64,000 nt of DNA from an uncultured Anaerococcus sp. (GTDB lineage Bacteria; Bacillota; Clostridia; Tissierellales; Peptoniphilaceae), in contig CALUCE010000006.1 of the NCBI GenBank assembly GCA_943914475.1, forward strand, positions 1-64,000, given 5' to 3'. Each line of letters starts with the position of its first letter. Positions within the stretch are counted from its first letter, which is position 1. The translations under genes were made by a program, and so were the position numbers. Under the pieces are notes generated by a model that saw only the letters and a list, made by a program, of their open reading frames with translations, did not search any database and had not been told where the DNA came from. Positions 1 through 5,895 of this stretch are shown here, one piece after another.

Positions 1-81
1 ATCCTATTGTAAATAACTAATTTAATATTATGTCCAGTTTTATGGGTACACTTCAAGCTGGGGGACTCAGGGGGTTGCTAT

Positions 82-630
82 TTAATATGGTGCACCAATA
101 GGTTCTGCTCCTATTCTTTTTACTTGTTTTCTTAGAAGTTCTGCCAGTTTTGGTAGGATAAGTATTAAAACTATAGTATGGAAAACAAAGTTAAATGCCA
201 TGGTTGGTATTCTTAGGACAAATTGTGTCGTAAAGGGATTTCCTGTAAGTTGGCTTACCCAGAGGGTGTTTAGGAATAAACTCGTTACCAGGGAATTTGT
301 TATGGTACAAAGGATAATATTTTTTCTTGTTATTTCTTTTCTGTAAAGGAAATAAGTATAGATCAAGGCTGCTGATATCTTTGTTGTTACAAAGGGCAGG
401 TAAAATCCTCCTGGTGTTGGAAAGATTGTGTTTGCGCTAAAATCTACCATAACGGATGCAAGAACTGCAAGTGGTGGATTGAAGATCGAACACATTAAAG
501 CCGTAACTATAAAACCAAAACCGACCTTTCTAGATACGGTGGTTATTGAGAAAAATTTGGACACAACAATTGATAAGGCTATAAAAAATGATAGCAATAC
601 CATGGTTCTGATGTTTTTTAATGATTTCAT
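82..630 (-). CDS. folT: Folate-type ECF transporter S component (FolT-like)
   Basis: A 182-residue integral membrane protein with about five or six hydrophobic segments and a basic C-terminus, the usual size of ECF-transporter substrate-binding (S) components. These capture a vitamin and work with a shared EcfA/A'/T energizing module, which is not in this window. The folate assignment rests on the THF-type riboswitch directly upstream and on FolT-like features such as the N-terminal LSFFIALSIVVSKF segment. The start follows a strong AGGAGG site. A related vitamin S component is the alternative, but the riboswitch makes folate most likely. Confidence 0.8.
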   Translation of the reverse strand: MKSLKNIRTMVLLSFFIALSIVVSKFFSITTVSRKVGFGFIVTALMCSIFNPPLAVLASVMVDFSANTIFPTPGGFYLPFVTTKISAALIYTYFLYRKEITRKNIILCTITNSLVTSLFLNTLWVSQLTGNPFTTQFVLRIPTMAFNFVFHTIVLILILPKLAELLRKQVKRIGAEPIGAPY

Positions 631-679
631 TTTTCCTCCTAGTCTGGTAGCCTTCGTCTTCCATCATAGGAATTTATGA

Positions 680-760
680 TGTAGCGGATGCGGACTAAGA
701 TCGTCGTATAGAAACAACATCCCATTTTCTATCACTTAATGCCTTAGCCCTACTCTACCT
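680..760 (-). promoter_or_regulatory. Tetrahydrofolate (THF) riboswitch upstream of folT
   Basis: Read on the minus strand, the leader has the conserved THF aptamer blocks in order: GGTAGAGTAG, GCATTAAGTG, AATGGGATGT, CGACGA and GCATCCGCTAC. P1 can form from GTAG/CTAC and P2 from GGGCTAAG/CTTAGTCC. Between aptamer and gene, TTCCTA (about 668-673) can pair with TAGGAG of the folT ribosome site, so control is probably translational: folate binding would hide the site. The aptamer match is seen; the switching mechanism is inferred. Confidence 0.88.
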
Positions 761-854
761 AATATTCTTTTATCTATATTGTATCACTATAAAAAAATAT
801 GTAAATGAAAGTATTTTAATAAATTAAATTAGCTGTCTTTAATAAATTTCCCCA

Positions 855-880
855 CAAAAAAAGGTGGCAAATATGCCACC
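855..880 (-). terminator. Intrinsic terminator of the hydroxyacyl-CoA dehydrogenase gene
   Basis: A perfect GGTGGCA/TGCCACC stem with a 4-nt loop is followed on the minus strand by a run of T. Confidence 0.85.
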
Positions 881-895
881 TTTTTATAAAAATTC

Positions 896-1849
896 TTATT
901 TATATTTGTAGAATCCTTCGCCACCTTCAACACCGATTTGTCCAGCGTCGATTTTTTCTTTTAATTTGTTGGCTATCTTATAATCGATAGTTCCTTCTTC
1001 GCTGGCTTCTGGTTTGTTCATGGTAATGTTATAAACAGTTCTTAGTCCTACAACGTCAATTATTTGGAATGGTCCGTTAGGAGATCCTGTACCCAACTTC
1101 CAAGCCTTGTCTATATCTTCTGGACTTGCAACATCATTTGCCCAAAGTTGTTGAGCTGCATCCAAGAATGGAACTAAAAGTGAATTTAAAAGGTAACCTG
1201 GTTGTTCTTTGTTTACCTTTACTGGTACCATTCTGATTTCTTCTGCAAGTTTTACAGTAGCTTCAAAGGCTTCATCACTTGTTTTGTCATGTCTCATAAC
1301 TTCGCCTATATTACCTCTCCAGATATTGTTGGCAAAGTGTAGGCATAAAAATCTTTCTGGGTTTTTAACATCATCTACAAAGTAGGATGGTAAGAAGGTT
1401 GATGAGTTGGTTAAGATGATTGTGTCATCTTCAACTACTTCAGATAGGTTATCATAAAATGCCTTCTTTTGTTCTACGTTTTCTGCTACTGATTCTATAA
1501 TGAAATGAGCATCTTTTACAGCTTTAGCTAAGTCAAGTTCATACTTGATTGTATCGTGAGCTTTCTCAATTCTCTCTCTCATATCTTTGATATCAGCATC
1601 TGTAAGCTCTTCTGTACCGTCAACAAAGCCTCTTGGGAAGTTCATTGACTTTGTTCCCTTTAATTTATCTAGGTTATCAAGTTCTGCTAAATATGTTTTG
1701 TATAATTTTTCTATTCTTGGTTTAGCTCTTCCTATAGAGCCTTCGCTTCTTAACCAAATTGTAACGTCTTTACCACAAAATGCGGATTGGAAGGCAATTT
1801 GTGCTCCCAATACTCCACCACCGGCTAACACAACTTTATTTTCATTCAT
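896..1849 (-). CDS. 3-hydroxyacyl-CoA dehydrogenase family protein
   Basis: A 317-residue NAD-dependent dehydrogenase that would interconvert 3-hydroxyacyl-CoA and 3-ketoacyl-CoA. The N-terminal Rossmann fold shows the dinucleotide motif GxGxxG at residues 10-15. The catalytic histidine is likely H171 in LCLHFANN, and the C-terminal helical domain carries GYLLNSLL and GTGSPNGPF. It is longer than the roughly 280-residue Hbd of clostridial butyrate synthesis and differs around the catalytic His (ANNIW in place of FNP), so the substrate may not be crotonyl-pathway hydroxybutyryl-CoA. It stands alone with its own terminator; a thiolase lies at 17285-18469. Confidence 0.85.
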   Translation of the reverse strand: MNENKVVLAGGGVLGAQIAFQSAFCGKDVTIWLRSEGSIGRAKPRIEKLYKTYLAELDNLDKLKGTKSMNFPRGFVDGTEELTDADIKDMRERIEKAHDTIKYELDLAKAVKDAHFIIESVAENVEQKKAFYDNLSEVVEDDTIILTNSSTFLPSYFVDDVKNPERFLCLHFANNIWRGNIGEVMRHDKTSDEAFEATVKLAEEIRMVPVKVNKEQPGYLLNSLLVPFLDAAQQLWANDVASPEDIDKAWKLGTGSPNGPFQIIDVVGLRTVYNITMNKPEASEEGTIDYKIANKLKEKIDAGQIGVEGGEGFYKYK

Positions 1850-1984
1850 TGTTTTCTACCTCCATATTCTTCACTTATATTATACACACTTCATTTTATT
1901 ATTGCAATGATTTTTGTGTTTTTTTTAACATTATAAGATAAAACTAAGCTTGCCTCCTATTAGAAATTTATTTGACTAACATGA

Positions 1985-1990
1985 TATAAT
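1985..1990 (+). promoter_or_regulatory. Extended -10 promoter element for the HAD gene
   Basis: TGATATAAT, an extended -10 motif with TATAAT at 1985-1990, lies about 40 bases before the start codon. No good -35 box is visible. Confidence 0.45.
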
Positions 1991-2028
1991 AAATTCTAAG
2001 ATATAGAAAACTATAAGGAGTTAGGATA

Positions 2029-2811
2029 ATGATTAAAATTGCATTTTTTGATGTTGACGGAACCCTGCTAAACTATGGGAGCGGAAGTCCCAGCCCCAAG
2101 ACTGTTCATGCCCTTAAGGACCTACAAAAAAACGGGGTCATGCTTTGTATAGCCACAGGCAGGTCCAACGCTGCCCTACCAAAGATTCCTCAAATAGATT
2201 TTGATATCCACCTAACCTTCAACGGCTCTTTTGTAAGAAGTGAGGATACGGTAATCTTTTCAAACCCTCTTGATAATGATGACAAAGACCAAATTATAAA
2301 AAACCTAAACCAAATGGAAAGACCACTTACCATATGTAATCTTGACCTTATGGCTGCCAATGGAACTGATGATGATTTGGATGAGTACTTTGCATTTTCA
2401 CAAAATCCAGTTCCCATAAGAGATGATTTTGACAAAATCGCCCAAGGAGATATTTATCAGATAATGTGCTCTGGAGTGGAAGATGAACACCAAAAAATCC
2501 TAGCAAATACCAGCAAAACTCAAATAGCCGCCTGGTGGGACAGGGCCATGGATGTTATTCCAGCCAATGGAGGCAAGGGAGTCGCTATTAAGGCAATTTT
2601 TGAGCATTTTGGCATCAAAAAGGAAGAAGCCATAGCCTTTGGCGATGGTGATAACGACCTAGAAATGCTTGAAACAGTGGGATGTGGTCTTGCCATGGGC
2701 AATGCCAAAGATATAGTAAAAAAACGTGCAGATAAGATAATAAGGCCTGTAGATGAGGATGGAATCTATTATTATCTTTTGGAAGAAGGATTGATTTCAG
2801 AATATAAATAA
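2029..2811 (+). CDS. Cof-type HAD superfamily phosphatase
   Basis: A 260-residue haloacid-dehalogenase-type hydrolase of the Cof/YidA class, probably dephosphorylating a sugar phosphate or a related small metabolite. Motif I is DVDGT with D8 and D10, motif II is TGRSN at about 43-47, motif III Lys is K183 in GGKG, and motif IV is GDGDND at 205-210. Together they form the Mg-binding phosphoaspartate site. The cap domain (about 80-180) is the type inserted between motifs II and III. It is transcribed alone, convergent with rpsR. The substrate cannot be inferred from sequence. Confidence 0.88.
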   Translation: MIKIAFFDVDGTLLNYGSGSPSPKTVHALKDLQKNGVMLCIATGRSNAALPKIPQIDFDIHLTFNGSFVRSEDTVIFSNPLDNDDKDQIIKNLNQMERPLTICNLDLMAANGTDDDLDEYFAFSQNPVPIRDDFDKIAQGDIYQIMCSGVEDEHQKILANTSKTQIAAWWDRAMDVIPANGGKGVAIKAIFEHFGIKKEEAIAFGDGDNDLEMLETVGCGLAMGNAKDIVKKRADKIIRPVDEDGIYYYLLEEGLISEYK

Positions 2812-2836
2812 AAGTAATAAAAGCCTGGTTTTGGGC

Positions 2837-2868
2837 AAAAAAAAAGCACCTTAGAGTGCTATTTTTTT
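2837..2868. terminator. Bidirectional terminator between the HAD gene and rpsR
   Basis: An AGCAC/GTGCT hairpin is flanked by an A-run on the left and a T-run on the right, so it can end transcription from both converging units. Confidence 0.8.
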
Positions 2869-2898
2869 GCTTATTGAAATTTAATTTTTACTTTATTC

Positions 2899-3126
2899 TT
2901 ATTTATCTTCGTAAGGCAATAAAGCAACTTGTCTTGCTCTTTTTATTGCTCTAGTTATTTCTCTTTGATGCTTTGCATTAAGACCTGTTACTCTTCTTGG
3001 TAAGATCTTACCTCTTTCGGTAATAAATCTTTTTAGTGTTTCGACATCCTTGTAGTCGATAACTTTAGAAGGGTCTTTTACAAATGGATCAACCTTTTTT
3101 CTTGGTCTGAATCTTCTATTTTGCAT
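2899..3126 (-). CDS. rpsR: 30S ribosomal protein S18
   Basis: A 75-residue protein with the conserved S18 core: YKD near residue 25, GKILPRRVTG, a KHQR segment, AIKRAR and LLPY. S18 binds S6 on the platform of the small subunit. It is the last gene of the rpsF-ssb-rpsR operon, 14 bases after ssb, and starts behind an AGAGGAG site. It keeps no CxxC zinc motif. Confidence 0.97.
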   Translation of the reverse strand: MQNRRFRPRKKVDPFVKDPSKVIDYKDVETLKRFITERGKILPRRVTGLNAKHQREITRAIKRARQVALLPYEDK

Positions 3127-3140
3127 ATTTACTCCTCTGT

Positions 3141-3674
3141 CTAAAATGGAATTCTTCCATCATCTTCAATTTCTGTAAAATCATCATCAAAGAAGTCATC
3201 AGAGTTATTTGATTGGTAAGAGTTGTTAGCTTGATTATTGTTATAAGAATTGTTATATCCTTGATCTTGGTTCATAGAACCGTAGCCTTGGTCTTGGTTC
3301 ATATTGCCAAAACCTGTGTTTTGTTGGCCAGAAGATCTTGAATCTAAAAACTCAACCCTTTCTGCCACTACTTCTGTAGTGTAGATCATTTTTCCTGTTT
3401 GTGCGTCTTGGTAAGAATCAGTTTGGATTCTTCCATCTACAGCGCATTGACTTCCCTTGTGAAGATATCTAGAAGCATTTTCTGCTTGAACACCCCAAAC
3501 AGTTATTCTTGGAAAATCAGCTGTTGGGCGGTTGTTAGCCTCTGCTTCTTGTCTTTTCTGTTTACTAAGTCCTCTATCTACTGCTAAAGAAAAACTACAT
3601 ACTGCAGTCCTAGATTGTGTATATCTAAGCTCTGGATCTCTAGTAAGTCTTCCTACTAGTACTACTCTATTCAT
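3141..3674 (-). CDS. ssb: Single-stranded DNA-binding protein
   Basis: A 177-residue SSB. The OB fold fills about residues 1-110 (MNRVVLVGRLTRDPELRYT start; aromatic ITVWG near 57-61). A low-complexity Gly/Asn/Gln/Tyr linker follows with two near-identical GYGSMNQDQ-like copies, and the acidic tail DDGRIPF is the docking tip for DNA-repair partners. It lies between rpsF and rpsR, the classic Firmicutes arrangement, with 4 bases to rpsF. Confidence 0.97.
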   Translation of the reverse strand: MNRVVLVGRLTRDPELRYTQSRTAVCSFSLAVDRGLSKQKRQEAEANNRPTADFPRITVWGVQAENASRYLHKGSQCAVDGRIQTDSYQDAQTGKMIYTTEVVAERVEFLDSRSSGQQNTGFGNMNQDQGYGSMNQDQGYNNSYNNNQANNSYQSNNSDDFFDDDFTEIEDDGRIPF

Positions 3675-3678
3675 AAAC

Positions 3679-3963
3679 TTAGTCCTCTTTTCTGATAACC
3701 ATATATCTCATAACAGAATCTGAAATTCTCATTCTTCTTTCAAATTCTTTGATGTGATCAGCTTCTGCTTTGAAATCTACGATATAATAGTATCCATCTT
3801 TGTAATCGTTGATTTCGTAAGCTAGTTTTTTCTTACCCCAGTCATCAACTGAAACTACTTCACCAGCCTTGTTGATAATCTCTTTAAGAGTATCAAGTCT
3901 TTGGTTACGTACTTCATCAGTGATTTCCGGATTGAAAATCAATACCGCTTCGTAATTATTCAT
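3679..3963 (-). CDS. rpsF: 30S ribosomal protein S6
   Basis: A 94-residue S6 with the typical start MNNYEAVLIFNPE and the YYIVDFKA and VMRYMVIRK strands. I place the start at the ATG at 3961-3963 because GGGGGTG sits six bases upstream; an in-frame GTG at 3972 overlaps that site and is unlikely. First gene of rpsF-ssb-rpsR. The structured leader suggests feedback by the S6:S18 complex. Confidence 0.96.
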   Translation of the reverse strand: MNNYEAVLIFNPEITDEVRNQRLDTLKEIINKAGEVVSVDDWGKKKLAYEINDYKDGYYYIVDFKAEADHIKEFERRMRISDSVMRYMVIRKED

Positions 3964-4020
3964 TATTTTCACCCCCTTCGGTCAATGACCCCGATCTGTT
4001 AGTCGGAGTAGAGAATTCTT
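3964..4020 (-). promoter_or_regulatory. Structured rpsF leader, candidate S6:S18 autoregulatory RNA
   Basis: The short leader contains a perfect GGTCA/TGACC inverted repeat and CCGA/TCGG arms. ACTCC can pair with GGGGT of the ribosome site, and an exposed ACCGAAG segment lies beside the Shine-Dalgarno. rpsF leaders in many bacteria carry an S6:S18-binding motif built around a CCG bulge. The layout fits, but I did not align it to a covariance model. Confidence 0.5.
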
Positions 4021-4024
4021 ATCT

Positions 4025-4053
4025 ATAATACTATAAAAATAGATGTAAGTCAA
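4025..4053 (-). promoter_or_regulatory. rpsF operon promoter
   Basis: On the minus strand, -35 TTGACT (4048-4053) and -10 TATTAT (4025-4030) are 17 bases apart, placing the transcript start just before the structured leader. Confidence 0.75.
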
Positions 4054-4060
4054 ACAAAAC

Positions 4061-4090
4061 TTAAACATTTATAGAAAGATAAATGTTTAA
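4061..4090. repeat. Perfect 12-bp palindrome between rpsF and the RNA element
   Basis: TTAAACATTTAT and its exact inverse complement flank a 6-nt AGAAAG loop. It has no long T-run on either side, so it may be a weak terminator, a DNA-binding site or a boundary hairpin. It lies just upstream of the rpsF -35 box. Confidence 0.5.
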
Positions 4091-4234
4091 ATTCAAAGCT
4101 TTTGATAAATGATTTTTGTAGAACTTTTTCTAAAAATGAGAAAAGTTTTCTTATGATTATAGTGATTTTTTTATGCGATGAAAGATACTGTCTTTTATTG
4201 TATTATTATCTGTGTCTTCCTCTTCGAACCCGGG

Positions 4235-4355
4235 GAGGTAAATATCATCTTGTTATGATATTTACCCCGAAAATTTTAGGAATACTTTGTCATATAAATG
4301 GTAACAACTGTCTAGTTCAAGCTTTACTAGGAATGAACTTTGTATAATTTTCGTG
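4235..4355 (-). repeat. RNA module copy 2 of the large ncRNA
   Basis: Helix 1 is GGTAAATATCAT (4237-4248) with ATGATATTTACC (4255-4266) around a 6-nt loop. Helix 2 is CGAAAATT (4268-4275) with AATTTTCG (4346-4353) and encloses an arm containing an AGTTCA/TGAACT hairpin. Compared with the copy at 4679-4800, one pair in each helix changes by both partners together, which supports RNA pairing. Confidence 0.7.
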
Positions 4356-4390
4356 AAGCCTTAAAAAATCAGACTCACTGAGCCCTCCTC

Positions 4391-4411
4391 TCTCGCTACC
4401 AGGACGCGAGA
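4391..4411 (-). other. Hairpin A with putative kissing loop
   Basis: The stem TCTCGC/GCGAGA (6 bp) presents a 9-nt loop at 4397-4405. On the minus strand this loop reads GTCCTGGTA and is complementary to the loop of hairpin B (4636-4644) over all nine positions, with one G-U pair. Confidence 0.6.
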
Positions 4412-4630
4412 ATATTTACACCCCACAAACGACTCTTGCAGAGGGCTAATAATGAAAGAAAATAAATTTTCTTTCCGACCTTCGGTCATAGGTTTTGCTA
4501 ATTTGACTTTGTGATACAAGAAAAACTTAAGGTAATACTATAGTAAGTCTAATATTTAATTTATCTCGAGCGAGCGATACGCCGAGGAAAATTTTTTTCC
4601 TACTTATTTCTCTCCGAACAGGAGAAATAT

Positions 4631-4649
4631 TCCACGCCCTGGTAGTGGA
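4631..4649 (-). other. Hairpin B with putative kissing loop
   Basis: The stem TCCAC/GTGGA (5 bp) presents loop 4636-4644, TACCAGGGC on the minus strand, complementary to the loop of hairpin A. The contact could be within one molecule or between copies. Confidence 0.6.
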
Positions 4650-4678
4650 CGAAGGGAGTTAAGTAAAAGAGGGTCTAA

Positions 4679-4800
4679 GGGGATAAATATCATCTTGTTA
4701 TGATATTTATCCCGGAAATTACTAGAATTCTGTAATTATTAATTCTTAACTATTATTTAATTCACTTTATAATAAAAAATAATTTTTTATAATTTCCGTG
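4679..4800 (-). repeat. RNA module copy 1 of the large ncRNA
   Basis: Helix 1 is GGGATAAATATCAT (4680-4693) with ATGATATTTATCCC (4700-4713), 14 bp, with the same 6-nt loop as the other copy. Helix 2 is CGGAAATT (4713-4720) with AATTTCCG (4791-4798). The enclosed arm is AT-rich and has diverged. The shared part on the minus strand begins CACGRAAATTATA. Confidence 0.7.
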
Positions 4801-4954
4801 CAAACCCTTGGGGACCGTGCGGGAGGTCCCCCGGGTTGTCTGCCCTTGTTTTACGAAATACTGATATTTGTCTAACAATACTATAAAAGACATAGAGTCC
4901 ACTCTAAAAGTAAATAATTTTTCTTATTAAGATACATTTTTCTAAAAAAGTACC

Positions 4955-5887
4955 TTAAACCATCTCTCCTTTAATATCTTGAGAATAATAAATAGCATTT
5001 GCTATTGCCCTACTCATGGCTTGGGCGCCGAAGGAGCCTACTACATTTATATCTGCTTTTACCTTATTTGTGGCTAGTGAAAATATGGTATCTCCATCAT
5101 ACATGGTATGGACTGGGTTTATTGATCTGGCGTAGCCGTTATGGGTCATGGATGCTACTTTTTTTAGCTCTTTTTTATCTAGGATAGCATTGGTTGCTAT
5201 TATTCCTATGGTAGTGTTTAATTGGCCTGGTTTTGCTAGGTAGTTTTTGAAGACTTCAAGGCTTGATATAAAGTTGCCGTCTTTTCTAATGCCTCCTATT
5301 TGTTTTCCTTTTTCATAGTCAAAGATATCTCCCATGGCGTTTAGGGCTACTAGGGCTGATATTTTTAAAGCTCCTATTTCTATAGTAGCTGAGCCCAAGC
5401 CTGACTTCATAGCGTATTCCATACCTAGTGCCTTTCCTACTGTGGCTCCTGTGCCTGCTCCTATAATACCTTGTCTTTTCTCATCTTTGCTGGCATTTTT
5501 ATAGGCAGCAAGTCCCATGGCCCTATCTGGGCGGGTTTTGTAGGACTTGTAGTCTAAGTCATAGAGGATGGCTTGGGGAACTATAGGTACTATGCCTGCT
5601 GGGACTTCAAAACCTATACCATCTTTTTCAAGTCCTTCTACCACTCCTATGGAGGCTGCTAGTCCATAGGCTGACCCTCCTGAAAGTACCAAGGCATTTA
5701 CTCCTTGGACTGAGTTTTCTGGGGCAAAGAGGTCTGTTTCACGAGTGCCTGGTCCTCCTCCTCTTACATCAACTGCGCAGGTATTTCCTTCTGGTGGGAT
5801 AAGGACTGTAACTCCTGTTCCTCCCTCAAAATCTTGTGTATGGCCAATTTTTATTCCTTCTATATCTGTTATATATCCTTGGTACAT
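4955..5887 (-). CDS. P1 family peptidase (DmpA/NylC-type self-processing aminopeptidase or amidase)
   Basis: A 310-residue Ntn-type hydrolase. Conserved segments are DVRGGGPGTRETD (40-52), LVLSGGSAYGLAA (67-79), GAGTGATVGK (143-152) and LNAMGDI (182-188). LNTTIGIIATNA at 223-234 fits the self-cleavage point, with N224/T225 the probable scissile bond that frees a catalytic Thr. Members hydrolyse N-terminal residues from peptides or amide oligomers; the substrate here is unknown. It is cytoplasmic, with no signal peptide. It lies 8 bases after the ABC-F gene and is probably co-transcribed with it. Confidence 0.85.
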   Translation of the reverse strand: MYQGYITDIEGIKIGHTQDFEGGTGVTVLIPPEGNTCAVDVRGGGPGTRETDLFAPENSVQGVNALVLSGGSAYGLAASIGVVEGLEKDGIGFEVPAGIVPIVPQAILYDLDYKSYKTRPDRAMGLAAYKNASKDEKRQGIIGAGTGATVGKALGMEYAMKSGLGSATIEIGALKISALVALNAMGDIFDYEKGKQIGGIRKDGNFISSLEVFKNYLAKPGQLNTTIGIIATNAILDKKELKKVASMTHNGYARSINPVHTMYDGDTIFSLATNKVKADINVVGSFGAQAMSRAIANAIYYSQDIKGEMV

Positions 5888-5895
5888 TTTTACTC

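Larger units (their letters stand above)
4189..4893 (-). ncRNA. Large structured non-coding RNA candidate, class unassigned
   Basis: About 705 bases with no convincing ORF but dense paired structure. The ends (4189-4207 and 4875-4893) are near-perfect inverse complements. Two modules (4235-4355, 4679-4800) share the same pair of helices with compensatory changes. Two hairpins carry complementary 9-nt loops. Other helices are AGCCCTC/GAGGGCT (4381-4387 with 4441-4447), a 10-bp hairpin at 4454-4475, GACC/GGTC at 4477-4487, CTCG-GCG/CGC-CGAG at 4565-4586, and a GC-rich hairpin at 4803-4837. AACCCGGGG (4227-4235) also matches CCCCGGGTT (4829-4837). The minus strand is favoured because the end helix and the loop-loop pairing each have a G-U there where the plus strand has A-C. 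No promoter is clear. Large ornate RNAs such as ROOL or GOLLD are comparable in size; RNase P, tmRNA and SRP signatures are not visible. Confidence 0.65.

Noticed and set aside
4102..4347. An 81-residue reading frame on the plus strand
   Set aside because: It has no ribosome site, an unlikely composition, and lies across the helices of the structured RNA (4189-4893). The frame runs through the inverted repeats, which fits chance.
4391..4411. A tRNA remnant, because of the match to tRNA-Arg
   Set aside because: Only 11 bases match; there is no cloverleaf, and the sequence sits in a hairpin loop.
4189..4893. tmRNA, RNase P RNA or SRP RNA
   Set aside because: The tRNA-like ends of tmRNA, the GAGGAAAGTCC-type core of RNase P and the SRP helix 8 motif are not visible, and the size and doubled modules do not fit.
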